From assembly GCA_013397115.1 (NCBI GenBank), contig VWZW01005504.1:553412-617411 (forward strand): a DNA stretch of 64,000 nucleotides, in the 5' to 3' direction. Below are positions 14,588-26,709 of the stretch, piece after piece. A program made the position numbers and the translations under genes. This stretch comes from Edolisoma coerulescens (lineage: Eukaryota > Chordata > Aves > Passeriformes > Campephagidae). Below the pieces are notes generated by a model, which ran no database searches, had not been told where the DNA came from, and worked only from the letters and a program-made list of their open reading frames with translations. Each line of letters begins with the position of its first letter. The first letter of the stretch is position 1.

Positions 14588-14660
14588 AAAAATGGAATGC
14601 AATTGATCCAGTGATTTAGCAGTTCCCATCAAGGAAAAGAGCATTCATGGAGGATCTCAC
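12509..14660 (-). other. OFCC1 intron, 2.2 kb
   Basis: Apart from the (AAAAC)n tract near its upstream end I see nothing in this intron that can be supported as a gene or element. Confidence 0.75.
14556..14592. repeat. (AAAAC)n microsatellite
   Basis: Five AAAAC-type units followed by poly-A, in an intron just downstream (gene sense) of the 14.66 kb exon's donor. Confidence 0.9.
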
Positions 14661-14781
14661 CTTCCCGCAAGGTCCTGCTGCTCCATTTAATCCAGTATTC
14701 ACATCTGCAAGGTTACCAAAGCCAGCTACCATTTCTTCTTCAGTTCCACTCTCCTCTGTTTTCAGTACCTGACTTCCCACT
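14661..14781 (-). CDS. OFCC1: OFCC1 coding exon (linker before C2-like region)
   Basis: This 121-base exon runs from phase 2 to phase 0. The acceptor is TCTAACTTCTGCAG|A and the donor is GGGAAG|GTGAGA. After the split arginine codon it reads VGSQVLKTEESGTEEEMVAG, then FGNLADVNTGLNGAAGPCGK. The first half is acidic, and the second is glycine/asparagine-rich and flexible, as expected for a linker leading into a folded domain. A second AG two bases inside the exon (CAGAG) would break the frame, so 14781 is the only usable start. Confidence 0.87.
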
Positions 14782-16245
14782 CTGCAGAAGTTAGAACGGG
14801 AAGAAGAATGGAAAAGAAATTAACTACAACGCACACAGAGAAAGCACTCGCTGTTGGAAATACAGCAGTTTGATGTTTTCCTTGAACATATCATAAGACT
14901 TGCAAGGCACTCAGGAGAAACAACAGTGTGCTAAAGCAGAGAAATGGATAGGCTTCAAAAAGTAGCACTAAAAGAAAAAAAAATAACAAGACCAATATTT
15001 GTCAGTCTGTGCCATCGGTCGACATAAGGAACCCGAAGTTTCACTGCCTGTCTGCAATAAGCTCTGTCTGGCATTGGGGCTTAGGATCTAGGTTAAGAAT
15101 ATTCCAGTAGGAAGCCATTGCCTCTGTCACCACTTTGAGGACTGACTGAGAGCTTCAATAAACTTGGATAGGTTTTTGGAAACCACTGATTCTTTCGGGC
15201 CTAGGTTGCTCCAAACCACTAACAAAAATAATTCTATTTTAAAAAACTTACTTTTTTGTTGTTTTTTTTTTCCCAAAAAGTCTTGTAATTTCATATGCAA
15301 ATCCTACATAATTTATAAACCTTCAGAAATATACATAGGACAAGAGCTACATATATAAATTATATACATGCACATACACAAATTTTCAGATGTATGTGAA
15401 CCACTGAACCTTCCTTGTTATTCACATGTTAACTTCTTTTGTATTTAAAGTGATTTGGGGGGGAATTGTATCAACTCAAAGCTGTTGGGTTTTTGTTTTT
15501 GATGAAAGGTCAAATACCAAAATCTGTAATACAAATAATACACAGAATAGCAGCAAATAGCACAAGAGCAGCCCAACACTGGACAACCCAATGCTGCCCT
15601 GCTTAGAGCACAGGATACACAAAAGGCACGGTACCCTACGGAGAAAACCTCGCTGCTGGAACACAGCAGGAGCAAATGCAAAACTAAGTCATTTACAATG
15701 AGCACTATAAAGCTGCATGCTTTGGCAATCCCATCCCATCTTTCAACAGAGAGAGAACCATGAGTAATTCCTCTGTTCCTAAGTGCCATCAGCATCTAAA
15801 TATTACTGACCCTAAGTAAAAACATCTGTAGATGCTCTGCTGGCTTCAAAACACGTCAGCTCTTGCTTCCACAATGTGCTTTAGGAGGCCAGAGAGTGTC
15901 AGTCAGTCACGCCAGTACTGGCGGTGTTCCAGCCACACTTGCAGGTGGAGCTGGGGCAGGCACAGACAAAGACATGGTGGCTCTCAGAAGCTGGAGTCTG
16001 AGCAGACTGTTCATGGCTCAGGGCTAGCCCAGAGCCACACTGGAGGTCAAGGGAACTGCCTGCAGCTTACTAAGGAGTCACATGGAGCCAAGGAAAAAGC
16101 ACTGTATCAGGTGCAATTGCAATGCAGGATTGACTTGGGTGTCTACAACACAGGCATCAGATAACAGGCTGTCTTAGGTTACCAAGCAATGCACTCACTT
16201 GAGTTTTTAGCCACTAAAGAAAATGCTATCACTTGGTGTTCATTC

Positions 16246-16310
16246 AAAAAAATAAAATTAAAAAAAAAAAAAAAGAGGAAGAAAGAAAGAAAGAAAGAGA
16301 AAGAGAAGAA
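16246..16310. repeat. A-rich then (GAAA)n microsatellite
   Basis: A poly-A block is followed by repeated GAAA/GAAAG units; the lysine-only open frame here is a product of this repeat. Confidence 0.92.
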
Positions 16311-17099
16311 TCAAGACTCAAAACCAACAATATTTCTCTGGGCTGAACTTCTGAAGCATTCCTTCAGTATTTTCTGACTTGCTTTTGAAAAATTCAACAC
16401 CAGTGTCTTCACTCCCATTTTCCTCCTTTGCCTCCGAAGTGATTATATAAGAAGTCTCCACATTTGTAAAAATCAACATGGTTCTTCATGCAGAAAATGA
16501 CAGACTCTTCAATCATGCTAAACATCCCAGACTCATCCATACATGCACTTAGGTAACACATAGCTCAAATTCCCCTCTTCTGAAACAGATGTTCCTGCCT
16601 CCAAGATCCTGGCACATTGCTACAAATCAGTTTCTATTGAGACCTTTCATATTTTTTTTCTTTTCTTTTGAATATGTACACATTTACATCAGTAAAATTA
16701 CCACTGCTTCATAGCTAAACTCTTTTCTAGATTCCTCTACGGTAGAATTGGTATCACAGAAATTCCTAAGCAATAACTGAATCAGTTGGAAGGTCTGTGT
16801 GGATGCCAGTGGCAATGAAGTATGTGGAAATTTTGCCCAAGCCAGGACCGATGAGAAATAAGACAAGATTCAAATGCTAAGAAGTGAATACATGAAGCAC
16901 AGGGTCAACCATCTTTGAAGTTTTATCCCTGAGCTTCAATCACATCAACTTGGGTCCAGCTGTCCTAAACAGAAGTAACAAAAGATGATTCTTGAATGGT
17001 AGTAGCGAATTCATAGATCTGAAACATATGAGAAGTTAAAGCATTCCTCTCAAGGAGAGAAGTTGTTTAGAACTTTGTACTTACTTAGCTTCTCATGAT

Positions 17100-17480
17100 G
17101 GAAATTATTTCACTTAATTTGGTTAGAGTTGCATTGACACAGGGGGTCATTAGGACACCCATTTGCTTGCAATCCAATTTAAAATTAAATACACTTTGTT
17201 GTTGATTTTATTACTTTTAAACTACTGTATCTATTGCCTTTATTAGCTGCTAATACACAATTATGAAGGTAAACAGTTTTCATTGCTGAACATCAAACAT
17301 TTAAATAACCGCATTTGATCTCTTTCCTAGTTGCACCATTTTTCTCCTTTCCCTCCTTTGGCCGGGTATTAGATTGAAGAGAAGAGTTTATTCAGTGAAG
17401 TTAGGCCCCTTTTGTGCTCATCAGCTGTCACAGCAGAACATGGCTTCCTTTGCTCTATTCATGAGGGTTATTTATTTCCT
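17100..17480. promoter_or_regulatory. Candidate conserved noncoding element, homeodomain-motif-rich
   Basis: Non-repetitive AT-rich sequence with several ATTA/TAAT cores (CACTTAATTTGG, TAAAATTAAAT, CTGCTAATACACAATTATG). Its texture differs from the flanking intron. No alignment could be made. Confidence 0.2.
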
Positions 17481-17867
17481 CCGTCCATTTCTTTACAGGT
17501 AATTTGATGCATGTATTTATCTGAAGGTCATGCATAGCTTGACCACAAAAACTTTGCCCCAATTCCTGTTTCCTTCACGCTCTAAGACTAATTCAGAGGC
17601 AAGGATGAAGGATGCTGGGAGAAGCCATTTGGTCACCTTTTGAAGTGTACTGTGTGTAGCACTTAAAAATTACAGCCCAAGCTGGGTATCTGAAAACAGA
17701 GGTAATCCAAAACAGAGACCTCTTTCAAATGCACAGGCTTAATTTTTCTAGGCCTGAGGTCCTTTGTTTGGGAGAAGTTCCATTCATTAATATCTGTAAA
17801 GCACTGAAAGATCTTTAGAAGGAAAGTACATTAGATGGAAGTACAAAGTAGCCCTTATCTGACGTAC

Positions 17868-17932
17868 CTTTGAAAGAGTTCATGAATCCTGGCTCTCCAC
17901 TCTTGTTCCTTGTGGTGAGAAGGTCCCTTGTG
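17868..17932 (-). CDS. OFCC1: OFCC1 coding exon (EQEWRARIHELFQ segment)
   Basis: This 65-base exon runs from phase 0 to phase 2. The acceptor has a long pyrimidine tract (TTTTTCTTTTTCTTTTT) ending GGGACTCAAAG|CAC, and the donor is TTTCAAAG|GTACGT. It reads HKGPSHHKEQEWRARIHELF, then Q and a codon split to arginine. The charged pattern EQEWRARIHELFQR suggests an amphipathic helix. It lies at the downstream end of a 12.1 kb intron and is 3.1 kb from the next exon. The acceptor pairing with the phase-0 end of the preceding exon is exact. Confidence 0.85.
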
Positions 17933-20900
17933 CTTTGAGTCCCACATGCCAAAAAGAAAAAGAAAAATCAGAATTTATTTCCAAGTGTACAGAAATACAT
18001 GGAAATAAAAGCCGTAAATGTGCAATTTTCCAAAGTTTTCCTTAGGTCTTCTGGTTGAAGCTTTTCAGAAGCAATGAGGAATTTCAGCCACCATTACTTT
18101 ATTTCATTTTTTTTCCATAACTTTTTGTCTGTGTGTTTTTCCATGTTTACTGCATTATTTCCAAGAGAAACTGAGTTCTCATCTTGTTTTAAAAGCTTTT
18201 TTGGTACAATGTATATTTGTACATGGTCCAGTCCATATTATTAAAAGACCTAATCACACAGTCATACATAAGCATACGCACATTTATGTATGTGCAAGTG
18301 TGTTTGCACACACACAAAAAACCAGCACCCAAAGCAGCTAGGCATAGACCAGAGAGGTCACATCTTAAAGCCCTGCTTTAAATCTGCTCCAAATCTTGAT
18401 GTCTTTCTTGTCTCACCACAAATGTTTTTAAATGTTTGGTGAGAAGGACTGGCATTTTTGGAGGCTACAGTGTGTGGGAGGCTAACTCACATGAGCAGTC
18501 CTCTCCTCCAACAGTTCTGCAGCTCTCCAGCATGAAGCTGGAGGGCTTGAAGTTATTTTTCTCCAGCACAGCAAGCTGAAAAAGTCTTTCCATCTAGAAG
18601 CTACCATCAGCATCTATTAGGCTGTTTTCTCTGTCCAAAAACTCATAACCATAACTGCTGAGGGCTGTACACTCACAAAAACAAAATTCTTCCCCCTGAC
18701 CTGCACTGTTCAGAGATCTTGCTGAATATTCAAGGACATTTCTCATGTCTGGATCTTCTTCTGGTGTCCCTGAGACCGACATAAAATGTGAATACAACAC
18801 TACCAATACAGAAGAAGGTGTCCTTCTGTGTACCCTATACTGTCACCTAAACAGTGGGAAATTATGCTCCACTTCTACTCTCACCAAGCCTCAAAGGCAA
18901 AAAATCATTTTGTTAGGGAGACAATGCAATAGTCAATGGAGAAAAATTCCCCATTGGGGACACCATATCTGGCCGTTAAAGTCTCTCCTTTCTTCCAAAT
19001 CTTTAAATTTTTTGACAAATTTCTGGCTGTTTTCAAGGAAGCTTGGAAATGTCTGTTGAAGACTAAGGCAAAGCATCCTACTTACTTCCAAAATTAAAAC
19101 TGTTAGAGTGTAAAAACAGACAAAAACAACAAAAGCCTGTGCACGTAGCTTTTAATGTAACTTTTTAACCCTGTAAAACTAAAGCAGAGACAACATGGTT
19201 GCCTTAAAGAACAGTGTGATTTGCTGGCAGTCCCAGCAGAGATCCTCAGATGGATGCTATAAATCCTGCAGGTCAAGCATCGCACACAAACAATTACAAA
19301 GGTGACATGACAGAACTAGCTCAAAATGAGACGGTTCTCCATTTGGCAATTGTGTCATGGGCAATGCTCCTCCACTGGTTAGAACCAAGGCCTCCTGCTC
19401 CTGGACAGCTTTTGGCTAAAATTTACTAGGCCTTTCTGGAGCAGGACCCGTTTCTCTCGCATGCCCACTGGCACAGATTTTCTTTCCCCAGGCTGGTAAA
19501 TCACCACCTACACCACTTCCCCAGGAAGGGCTGGGAGCTGGCTCTGCTCTGGAGTTCTGCTCCAGCAGAGCTGGTAGCTGTCTGTTTAGGGCTGTCAGAC
19601 CCACCTGGAGACACTTCCCACAGCCCAACTGGCTGCAGTCACCAGGGAACATGTCAAGAGGTTTCAAGTTTTGGGCTGAGGCAGTTAAAGCTAAAGTTCA
19701 GAAAGTTGGAGTAGTGCTTGGTTCTCAATTTTTCTCCTGGAAGGAGCTCTTGGTGATGTCTGTGAAAGCTATTTTTGAGGTGGGCACTTAGATTAAGAAA
19801 TAGGATGAAATAGTAAACTCACTTCATGTAAAACATCAAGTAGCCATAACATTGTAACAACATTCAGACATTACCACTCCAGGCTTACACTGAGCCAGTA
19901 GTAAAGAAGTTTTTTTAAAAAAAGTTGATTTTATTACCAGACTCCCACAGCCGTCCAATCCCCTTGTTTATCTTCCTAATCTTAATTAAATAATGAATAT
20001 TCAAAAGAAAATATGAATCAGGCTTCTCTGTATGAACTGCACTGTTTTCCATCTCTGTCTCTGAAGTGGCAATGGGACTATGATTTAAAGCTATTTCTTC
20101 TGGATGCTAGTAAAATATTTGTCACAGTGTGTCATGATAATTTTTAAAAAGCTCTATCATCTACCTAATAAATTTGTTAAGTTTATTCAAATCGTATTGA
20201 ACAGGAAAAGTGCAATGAGTCATGGTTAATATTTCTTTACCTATACTAAGAAAAAAAATATATCAAAAATTCAGTGCTTAAGGTCCCATTCCAAAAACCT
20301 CTATGAGTCTGTAATACATCTTCTACATGATTAAAAAAACAGGAAACTGGCTTTAAAATGAATTATTCACCACCTTGAATAAATTTCCATCTTTCCTATT
20401 TGCAAAACCCCAAAGTCAGTTATGTAAATTTTAACCTACGCTAATTACCTCAGGGGTGTGCAAGCTAAAGGAAAGTAGATGCAGTAGAAAAAAAAATCCC
20501 AGACATTTCCATCACCAGGAAGCAATTTAATAGAGGAAAAATATGTGTAAGTTTTCAAAAACAGAACAGCCCGTATATATATTTTTTTTAATGTGGAATA
20601 GTCATTTCTGCAATATCCCTCGAATCAGAGCTATAGTGGAATAAACCAAGTGCTTTTTCTTAATGGCATATACCATGGCACACATAGTGAGGCGCTTGTT
20701 TCTCATCATGACACCAGCATTGTCTAGACTGTGACAACGACCCATTGTTGGCAACGGGCGTTCCCAACCAGAAGGCATGAAATGTGGTTTAGCTCCAAGT
20801 CTGTATAGACATCGCAGGCCCCTTCAGAAAATAAGTGGCTAAAATCTGTGAACTGCTGGTCTGGGAGGTGCTGGGAAAAGTGGGGAGTTGTTTGAAGGCA

Positions 20901-21390
20901 GAATGGCTCAATCACAGCACCTCTTTGTCCTACTCCCCATCCTGATACCAGGCTCTGCTTTAGCTGTGAGCCAGCTCCTTCACTTATCTTTCTCAGTTTC
21001 TTCATCGGCCGTCTTGAGGTCCAATTACATAAATGGCTTATGCCTATCTAGTGATTTCAGAGCTTGTGGTCAAGAGCAGGACTTGAAAAGGTCTTTCAGG
21101 GTGGGCTCGGCCTTGACACACACAATGGTGCACATTGTTCCTACAAAGACAAGAACCTGACTCAACACTACTAATCAGTGCTAACTGGTTATTTTCAGCA
21201 TCAAACTACTTCACAAATGGCAGGACCTGGTTGTATAGTACTTTTCAATTTGGAAAAAAATTAAACAAAACCCCACCCAAACACATCCTTTCCTCTTGAA
21301 AGCAAGCCCACAAAATTCAGCAAAGCTTTGAAGCAAAATCAATTTGGCTTTTGTTGTTCAGCAAAAATGAAGCATTTAAGGAAAACATTT

Positions 21391-21413
21391 ACACACACAC
21401 CCCCACACACCCC
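21391..21413. repeat. CA-rich simple repeat
   Basis: ACACACACAC, a short C run and CACACAC make a short imperfect dinucleotide repeat. Confidence 0.85.
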
Positions 21414-24400
21414 TTTTTGGTCAGTCCTAGCAGTGTTATTACAGCCTTCTGGTGAGGAGCTCTCCCCATTGCAATTTAAAGCACAGTGGAGCACTGGCCG
21501 TGGTGAAATTCATACTCCATTTAAGCAGTGCTGTAGGGGTCCACCTTCCTGCAAGTCTTCCTCACCAGGTCAGGGTGCAGCAGAGGCATGAAGACACAAC
21601 CTGTGGGGTCTCCAGCAGCCTCCTACTGCCCACAGCAATCCCACATGCAGAGCTGGTGCTTCCCCTTCATTCCACTCCTTGAGATGTGTTGGTACATCAC
21701 AGTGCAGGTAGTGATGTCTTTTTTCAGGTGTAAACAGATGTCAAAACAAAAGCTTTTACTTAAAATTTCCACCTCTCCATCCTAAAATGTTTTTCAGTGA
21801 TGGAAATCCTGCCCACTCTATTTTTATGGATGGGAGAAGGGAGAGCTCACCGAGCAAATTGTCAGCAGGACTAGAAACAAAACCCAGATCTCTAGTCCCA
21901 CTGGTGCCACCTAGTTCTCCTCCTTCACAGTCTGGCTGCTGTGTGCAGATTCATTCCCAGTGACTTCAATATCTAATGCACTGTTATACCACAAAATAAG
22001 TAAAAAATGAAGAAACATTTGAGATGTACAAAAAAAAATATCACAAGAAAAGTTAACATTCTTTTCAGGCAAATTGAAATTCTAAGAGGCTTATCTGCTC
22101 CATGTTAACTACAGAGAGATCACAGGGAAGGAAGGCATGGAGAGGTAGGTTAAATGAGTGCCCTTCATTGAAACCAAAGACTCCAGTAGCTGGATAAGAC
22201 CTGCTCTGAAAATTGCACTACCCATTACCTGTTGGAATTTGTGTGACCTTGTTAAGGAGATGGCCACAAACCAGAAAGTAAAGTTGTGCCAAACCCTGGA
22301 CACATGGAAGTATTATTGATGGTGCACTTTGCCAAAAAATGTGCCACAAACTCTTAGATGTTTTTTAAAGAGAAAGAGAAAAAACAACAAAACAAATCCT
22401 CCCTGACTTTCCTTTCAAATAGAAAATTAATTTACTGTGCATGAGAATCAAATTAAAAACTTAGACAATTGAGTGTTTTGTAACAGAACTCAAATTCTCT
22501 TTTAAAACTGACACTGCAGAACACAAAGTGAGATTTACTTTAGTCGTGCAACAGCCTTATTACACTGAGTGATACAGATACATTCAGCAACAACATTATG
22601 GGCTGATTGTTTTGATAAATCTGTAAAGCACTGCTTTATCTCTAGCAACGCAGTGAAGACTGAGTTACCAGTCAACAGAAGAAAGCAGTATTCTGCTATC
22701 AAGGTGAATGCTTTTACAACACAAATATATCAAAGACACTAATTTTGAACAGATATGGAAACTAGATCCAGGTGCAAAGTAGGTGTGATAAACAAGGACC
22801 TGAATTTCCTCAAAACTCAGAGATGTTTTCATTCAGGATTTTTACCCAAGCTGGTAAGACTAGCAAATTAAAAGAACTTGAATCACTTTGCTTAAGATGC
22901 ATTGAGAAAACTCTGGAGGGATGTCTGTTGCAGAGCCACTCAGCTTCTGCAAAACAAAGATTTTGCCACTCCAGCCGCAAAACAGAGAACTCACTCTTCT
23001 CATTTCTGTCTTGCTGTTCATAGAGAGATCACCTGTAGTTTCTTCAGAACCACCAGGTACTCCTTCAGATGCTTCCTATTTCACATTTGAGAAGATGTAG
23101 CTTCAAGGTCACAAACCTTTGGTTCCCTCATCAAAATCCAGAGAGTGTTGTAAGTGAATGCAAGGCCCTTTATGAGAATGTCTGACTACCATAGCCAATC
23201 ACTGAAAATACATAATGCTGAAACGTCATTTGCCTCCGATCAAGAGTTTTTAGCAGAAACATCTCAGCCCGTCAAAGTTCCACAAGTTCAGATGACTCCA
23301 GATTAGCCTAGAAATCACCAGCTACTAAGAAGATTCAGGCACTTTTAACCTAAACAGTAAGATATAAGGGATATTCTAACAAGATATGAGTGAAGACACT
23401 AACCACAATTTATTAGGGAACACATTCCCTCCAGTATAAAGCCATGTAGCATGAGCAATGCCAGTGAAAACCAAAGTGAATTATGCCAATCTGTAGTTCT
23501 AAAATGAATAGTTTACATTAACAATGAAAAAGTGTTCATAAGCCATGTAATGAACTTCAGCATTTTACAACCTTTCTGTTTTCTGGATGCAGACAGCAAA
23601 TCGGGACACAAACAACTGAAGGGAAACTGAAAGGAAATACCAATCGGAAACACTGAAACTTTTTTTTGTGGTTTTCCCCCATTCTTCTTCAATTTAAAAA
23701 CGTTTGCCAATTTCAGCACAGAATGTTTTCATTACTTGCAAAGCCTTTTCAAAGTCCCTCATGAAACTTCACTCCTTTAATCCCCTTACTCTTCCACAAA
23801 GCAGGTATCTAATTTTAGGTCTGTTTTGCAGATAGGGAAAACTTGACTTATGACAACAAATTTGCTTGTTACAGCGGCCCAAACAAATCATGTTCAGGTC
23901 AGAGGTTACAGTCTATTTCATCTTTCTGAGTCCCCATTCTTTTGTCAATAAAGCACTACCTCACAAATCTTCCTCCATTATAATTACAATCAAAAAGTAT
24001 AGACTTTATACAATAACTTCCATTTGTACTGCTTTTCACATCATCTTCTGTTTCAAGTGTGCAGACACATTTGAACACATTATAATTAAGAGAGACATTC
24101 ACTTACAATTAGTATATGAACATTACAGAGAGGGAAAAAACACTTTAAGTACAGTTAACTGTATGGTTGTCTTGAATACAACAGTGGCAACAATGAGTTG
24201 CCATGCCTAATGACTTTTCTCTGTAACGAACAGACCTCCTCCTGCAAGCCCACATCCTCCTCCATGTGTCTGCTGAAAGGAAATTGTTTCACATATTCAG
24301 CTGAGATCCTTCTCTGATTTGAATCCTGATATGAGCAGCTGTATAATAACATCATGTTGTGCTGATATATCTTTGAGTGAACATGTTAACTGTATTATAT

Positions 24401-24544
24401 ATCCTCATCATAACCACTGAGTCCTGAAAACTGCATCTTGTCTAAGGGTCTGGCACAGTAATGAGAGAAACCAAGTGTGCTAACAGGTTGCCAGCCGGCT
24501 GAACAACAGTGATGATTTTTCAGCTTTGTACTCAATAAATAAGC

Positions 24545-24568
24545 ATGCATGTAATGCATGCATGTAAT
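24545..24568. repeat. Direct repeat GCATGCATG around TAAT
   Basis: GCATGCATG-TAAT-GCATGCATG: each arm contains palindromic GCATGC, so the element is both a direct repeat and locally self-complementary. Confidence 0.7.
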
Positions 24569-24707
24569 ACAACTGGACTCTCTTTCATAGTATTTCAACA
24601 TCTCTCAACTTATAGACTGCCTGGTTATATTTCCCAGTAAAAAACTGACGTGAACTCCAAAGCCCTTAAAAAGTCAGGTTACACATGAAAAACCCAATAC
24701 ACCTCAA

Positions 24708-24777
24708 GAGCAGGAGGTTGGACTAGACAGGCTCCAGAGGTCTGGTTCTTCTCCACCTGAGTTAATCTGTTCTATGA
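24708..24777 (+). mobile_element. Decayed CR1 3' end
   Basis: AGGAGGTTGGACTAGACAGG, then CTCCAGAGGTCTGGTTCTTC and a terminal TTCTATGA, match the CR1 tail on the plus strand with scattered substitutions. Confidence 0.8.
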
Positions 24778-25747
24778 AGTAAAGGTCAGATGTACCATAT
24801 AGCATAGGTTCCGCTCAGCAAATTCAGCTCTACTCTAAGACTGCAGAAGCAAAATATTCCAGCATTTAGAGCAATTCCTTTATCTGCAGCTCAAAATCCG
24901 AGTAGTCTATTAAAGCTGCTAAGGAGTCCCCCTGTCATAAAAGCTAACCAAAGGTAGACTTAGCTACACCTGTGACAACAGTTGGGCTCCAACCGTATTA
25001 AAAATACAAACAAAACAACCCTGGGGAAAAAAAATCATTCTGGAGCATGATTAAAAATGAGCACTTAAAAATTTGGTTTTATTGTACTTATTTTTTGCAG
25101 GTTTCTGCCCCTGTTCATCAGTAACGCTGACTCTTTGCTTACAATCCTCATCTGAGTTCTGTTTCTTTTAACAGGTGGTCTGTACTTGATGAAGTCTCTT
25201 AAACTTCATCAGGACTTGGCAATCACTAATTCTCTTTGAAGAATCTTTCCAATTGCCTCTGTTTATTGAGCCATAGAAATGGACTTCCTTACTGGAGTTT
25301 AGAGTAGGATAATCAGCCAGAGAGCTGACCAGTCAGATTACCTTAAGCAGCAGCAAATGCAGTATCATCATTTACAGCAGCTGTAGGAATCATTGTTCCA
25401 GCTCAATAGAATATCAAGAATTACTTCAGTTCTTTAGTTGCCCCTTTGATCTTAAAGTGTGAAAGAAAACAGTAAAAACTAAGTGAATTCATTTTTAGTG
25501 AAAAACATAGGAAATATGGAAGAATTTCATTACTTCCATTTAAATATCTACTTAAATGAAACTCATATAATCCCCGAACAAAGCAATCAAAAAAAGGATT
25601 ACAATTTAAAAGAGGAGCTATAGCAATATTGTGGGTATTGTGACAGCACAGCGACAGACTATTTACAAACATATAGAACATATTTTCCATGATTTTGCTT
25701 CTGTTTATGTTAATTTCCATGCTCCCCCTTCAATCCATCCACTTCTT

Positions 25748-25766
25748 AAAAAAAAAAAAAAAAAAA
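25748..25766. repeat. Poly-A tract
   Basis: A run of about 19 A bases, intronic, with no recognised retrotransposon body beside it. Confidence 0.85.
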
Positions 25767-26380
25767 GAGCAATGAGGTAGGAACCTTAGAAATTTGGAAA
25801 GTTCTCAGGTTTCCATCTGAGGAAGCAGGAGCAAGCCCAATAGTATAAAGATATTTAGAAATGTCAGGTTACCAGCCTACAGGGTAGGGAAGTCCCCTAG
25901 CTACATATATGGCTTCTACATCAGGCTATGGGTCTGCTGAGAGGGTGCTGACACACATCTGAGGGCCACAGACTCTCACGAAGCAGGAAATCAGAAGTCC
26001 AAGGGACAGAAGCCAAATAACCCAACCACTGGTAAGTTCACCTTTTGGTTTTTGCCCCCAAACATAGATTTCAGTGATTTTTAATTTTTTTTTCACAAGT
26101 CCAAGAGCAAGCCACCTGGTAGAACTATAATGAATTCAATGAGCTCAGCCTAATGATAGATTTCAATAGAAAATTACGTGCTAAAGAAGACACCTGTAAT
26201 TCCTACTGTACCACGTAAATGAAATGGAAACCATTATAGTAACTGACTGTAGAAATGCTTTGGCAGTCAAATAATGAGTGTAGCATATAGGTAGCTTGCC
26301 TAAAACGAAGTCACCCACTTTTAAGACATGGTGTAAATTAAACACTGCCAGCTTTTGTATTTTTGACCTGTAATTCTCAG

Positions 26381-26421
26381 AAAAAAAAAAAAAAAAAAGC
26401 AAAGAAAAAGAAAGAAAACAG
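26381..26421. repeat. Poly-A then A-rich tract
   Basis: Eighteen A bases followed by AAAGAAAAAGAAAGAAAAC, a simple A-rich repeat. Confidence 0.85.
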
Positions 26422-26650
26422 ACAAACAAGGAAAAAATCCCCACCCCAACTCATTTGCACGTGACATTCATTTAAAGTCTTGGTAAATGTCAAAACATAG
26501 GTTTCTGCTGAGGAAAAGTCACCTTCAACTCTGCACTGCTCTTAGGTGCATATATTCCCACAAGGATTATACTCAGAATGGACTGTACAATGCTTAGTAG
26601 GCTAAACCTTTGATGAGGGGCAGTCTGCAGGAATCATCAAGATATAAACA

Positions 26651-26709
26651 ACCTTCCAGGTTCCTTCCAACCCAAATCATTCCATGATATGATTCTATGA
26701 TTCTATGAC
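26651..26709 (+). mobile_element. CR1 3' end with terminal ATTCTATG repeats
   Basis: AGGTTCCTTCCAACCC is followed by CATTCCATGATATGATTCTA and TGATTCTATGA, the diagnostic CR1 3' terminus on the plus strand. Only about 60 bases remain recognisable. Confidence 0.85.

Larger units (their letters stand above)
14782..17867 (-). other. OFCC1 intron, 3.1 kb
   Basis: Contains an A-rich/(GAAA)n microsatellite at 16246-16310 and a homeodomain-motif-rich AT stretch at 17100-17480. Open frames of 60-116 codons here lack coding character. Confidence 0.75.

Noticed and set aside
15445..15795. 116-codon minus-strand frame with a hydrophobic segment
   Set aside because: It lies inside an intron with no matching splice sites; a frame of this length is expected by chance.
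16189..16377. Open frame with a long lysine run
   Set aside because: It is a translation of the A-rich/(GAAA)n microsatellite.
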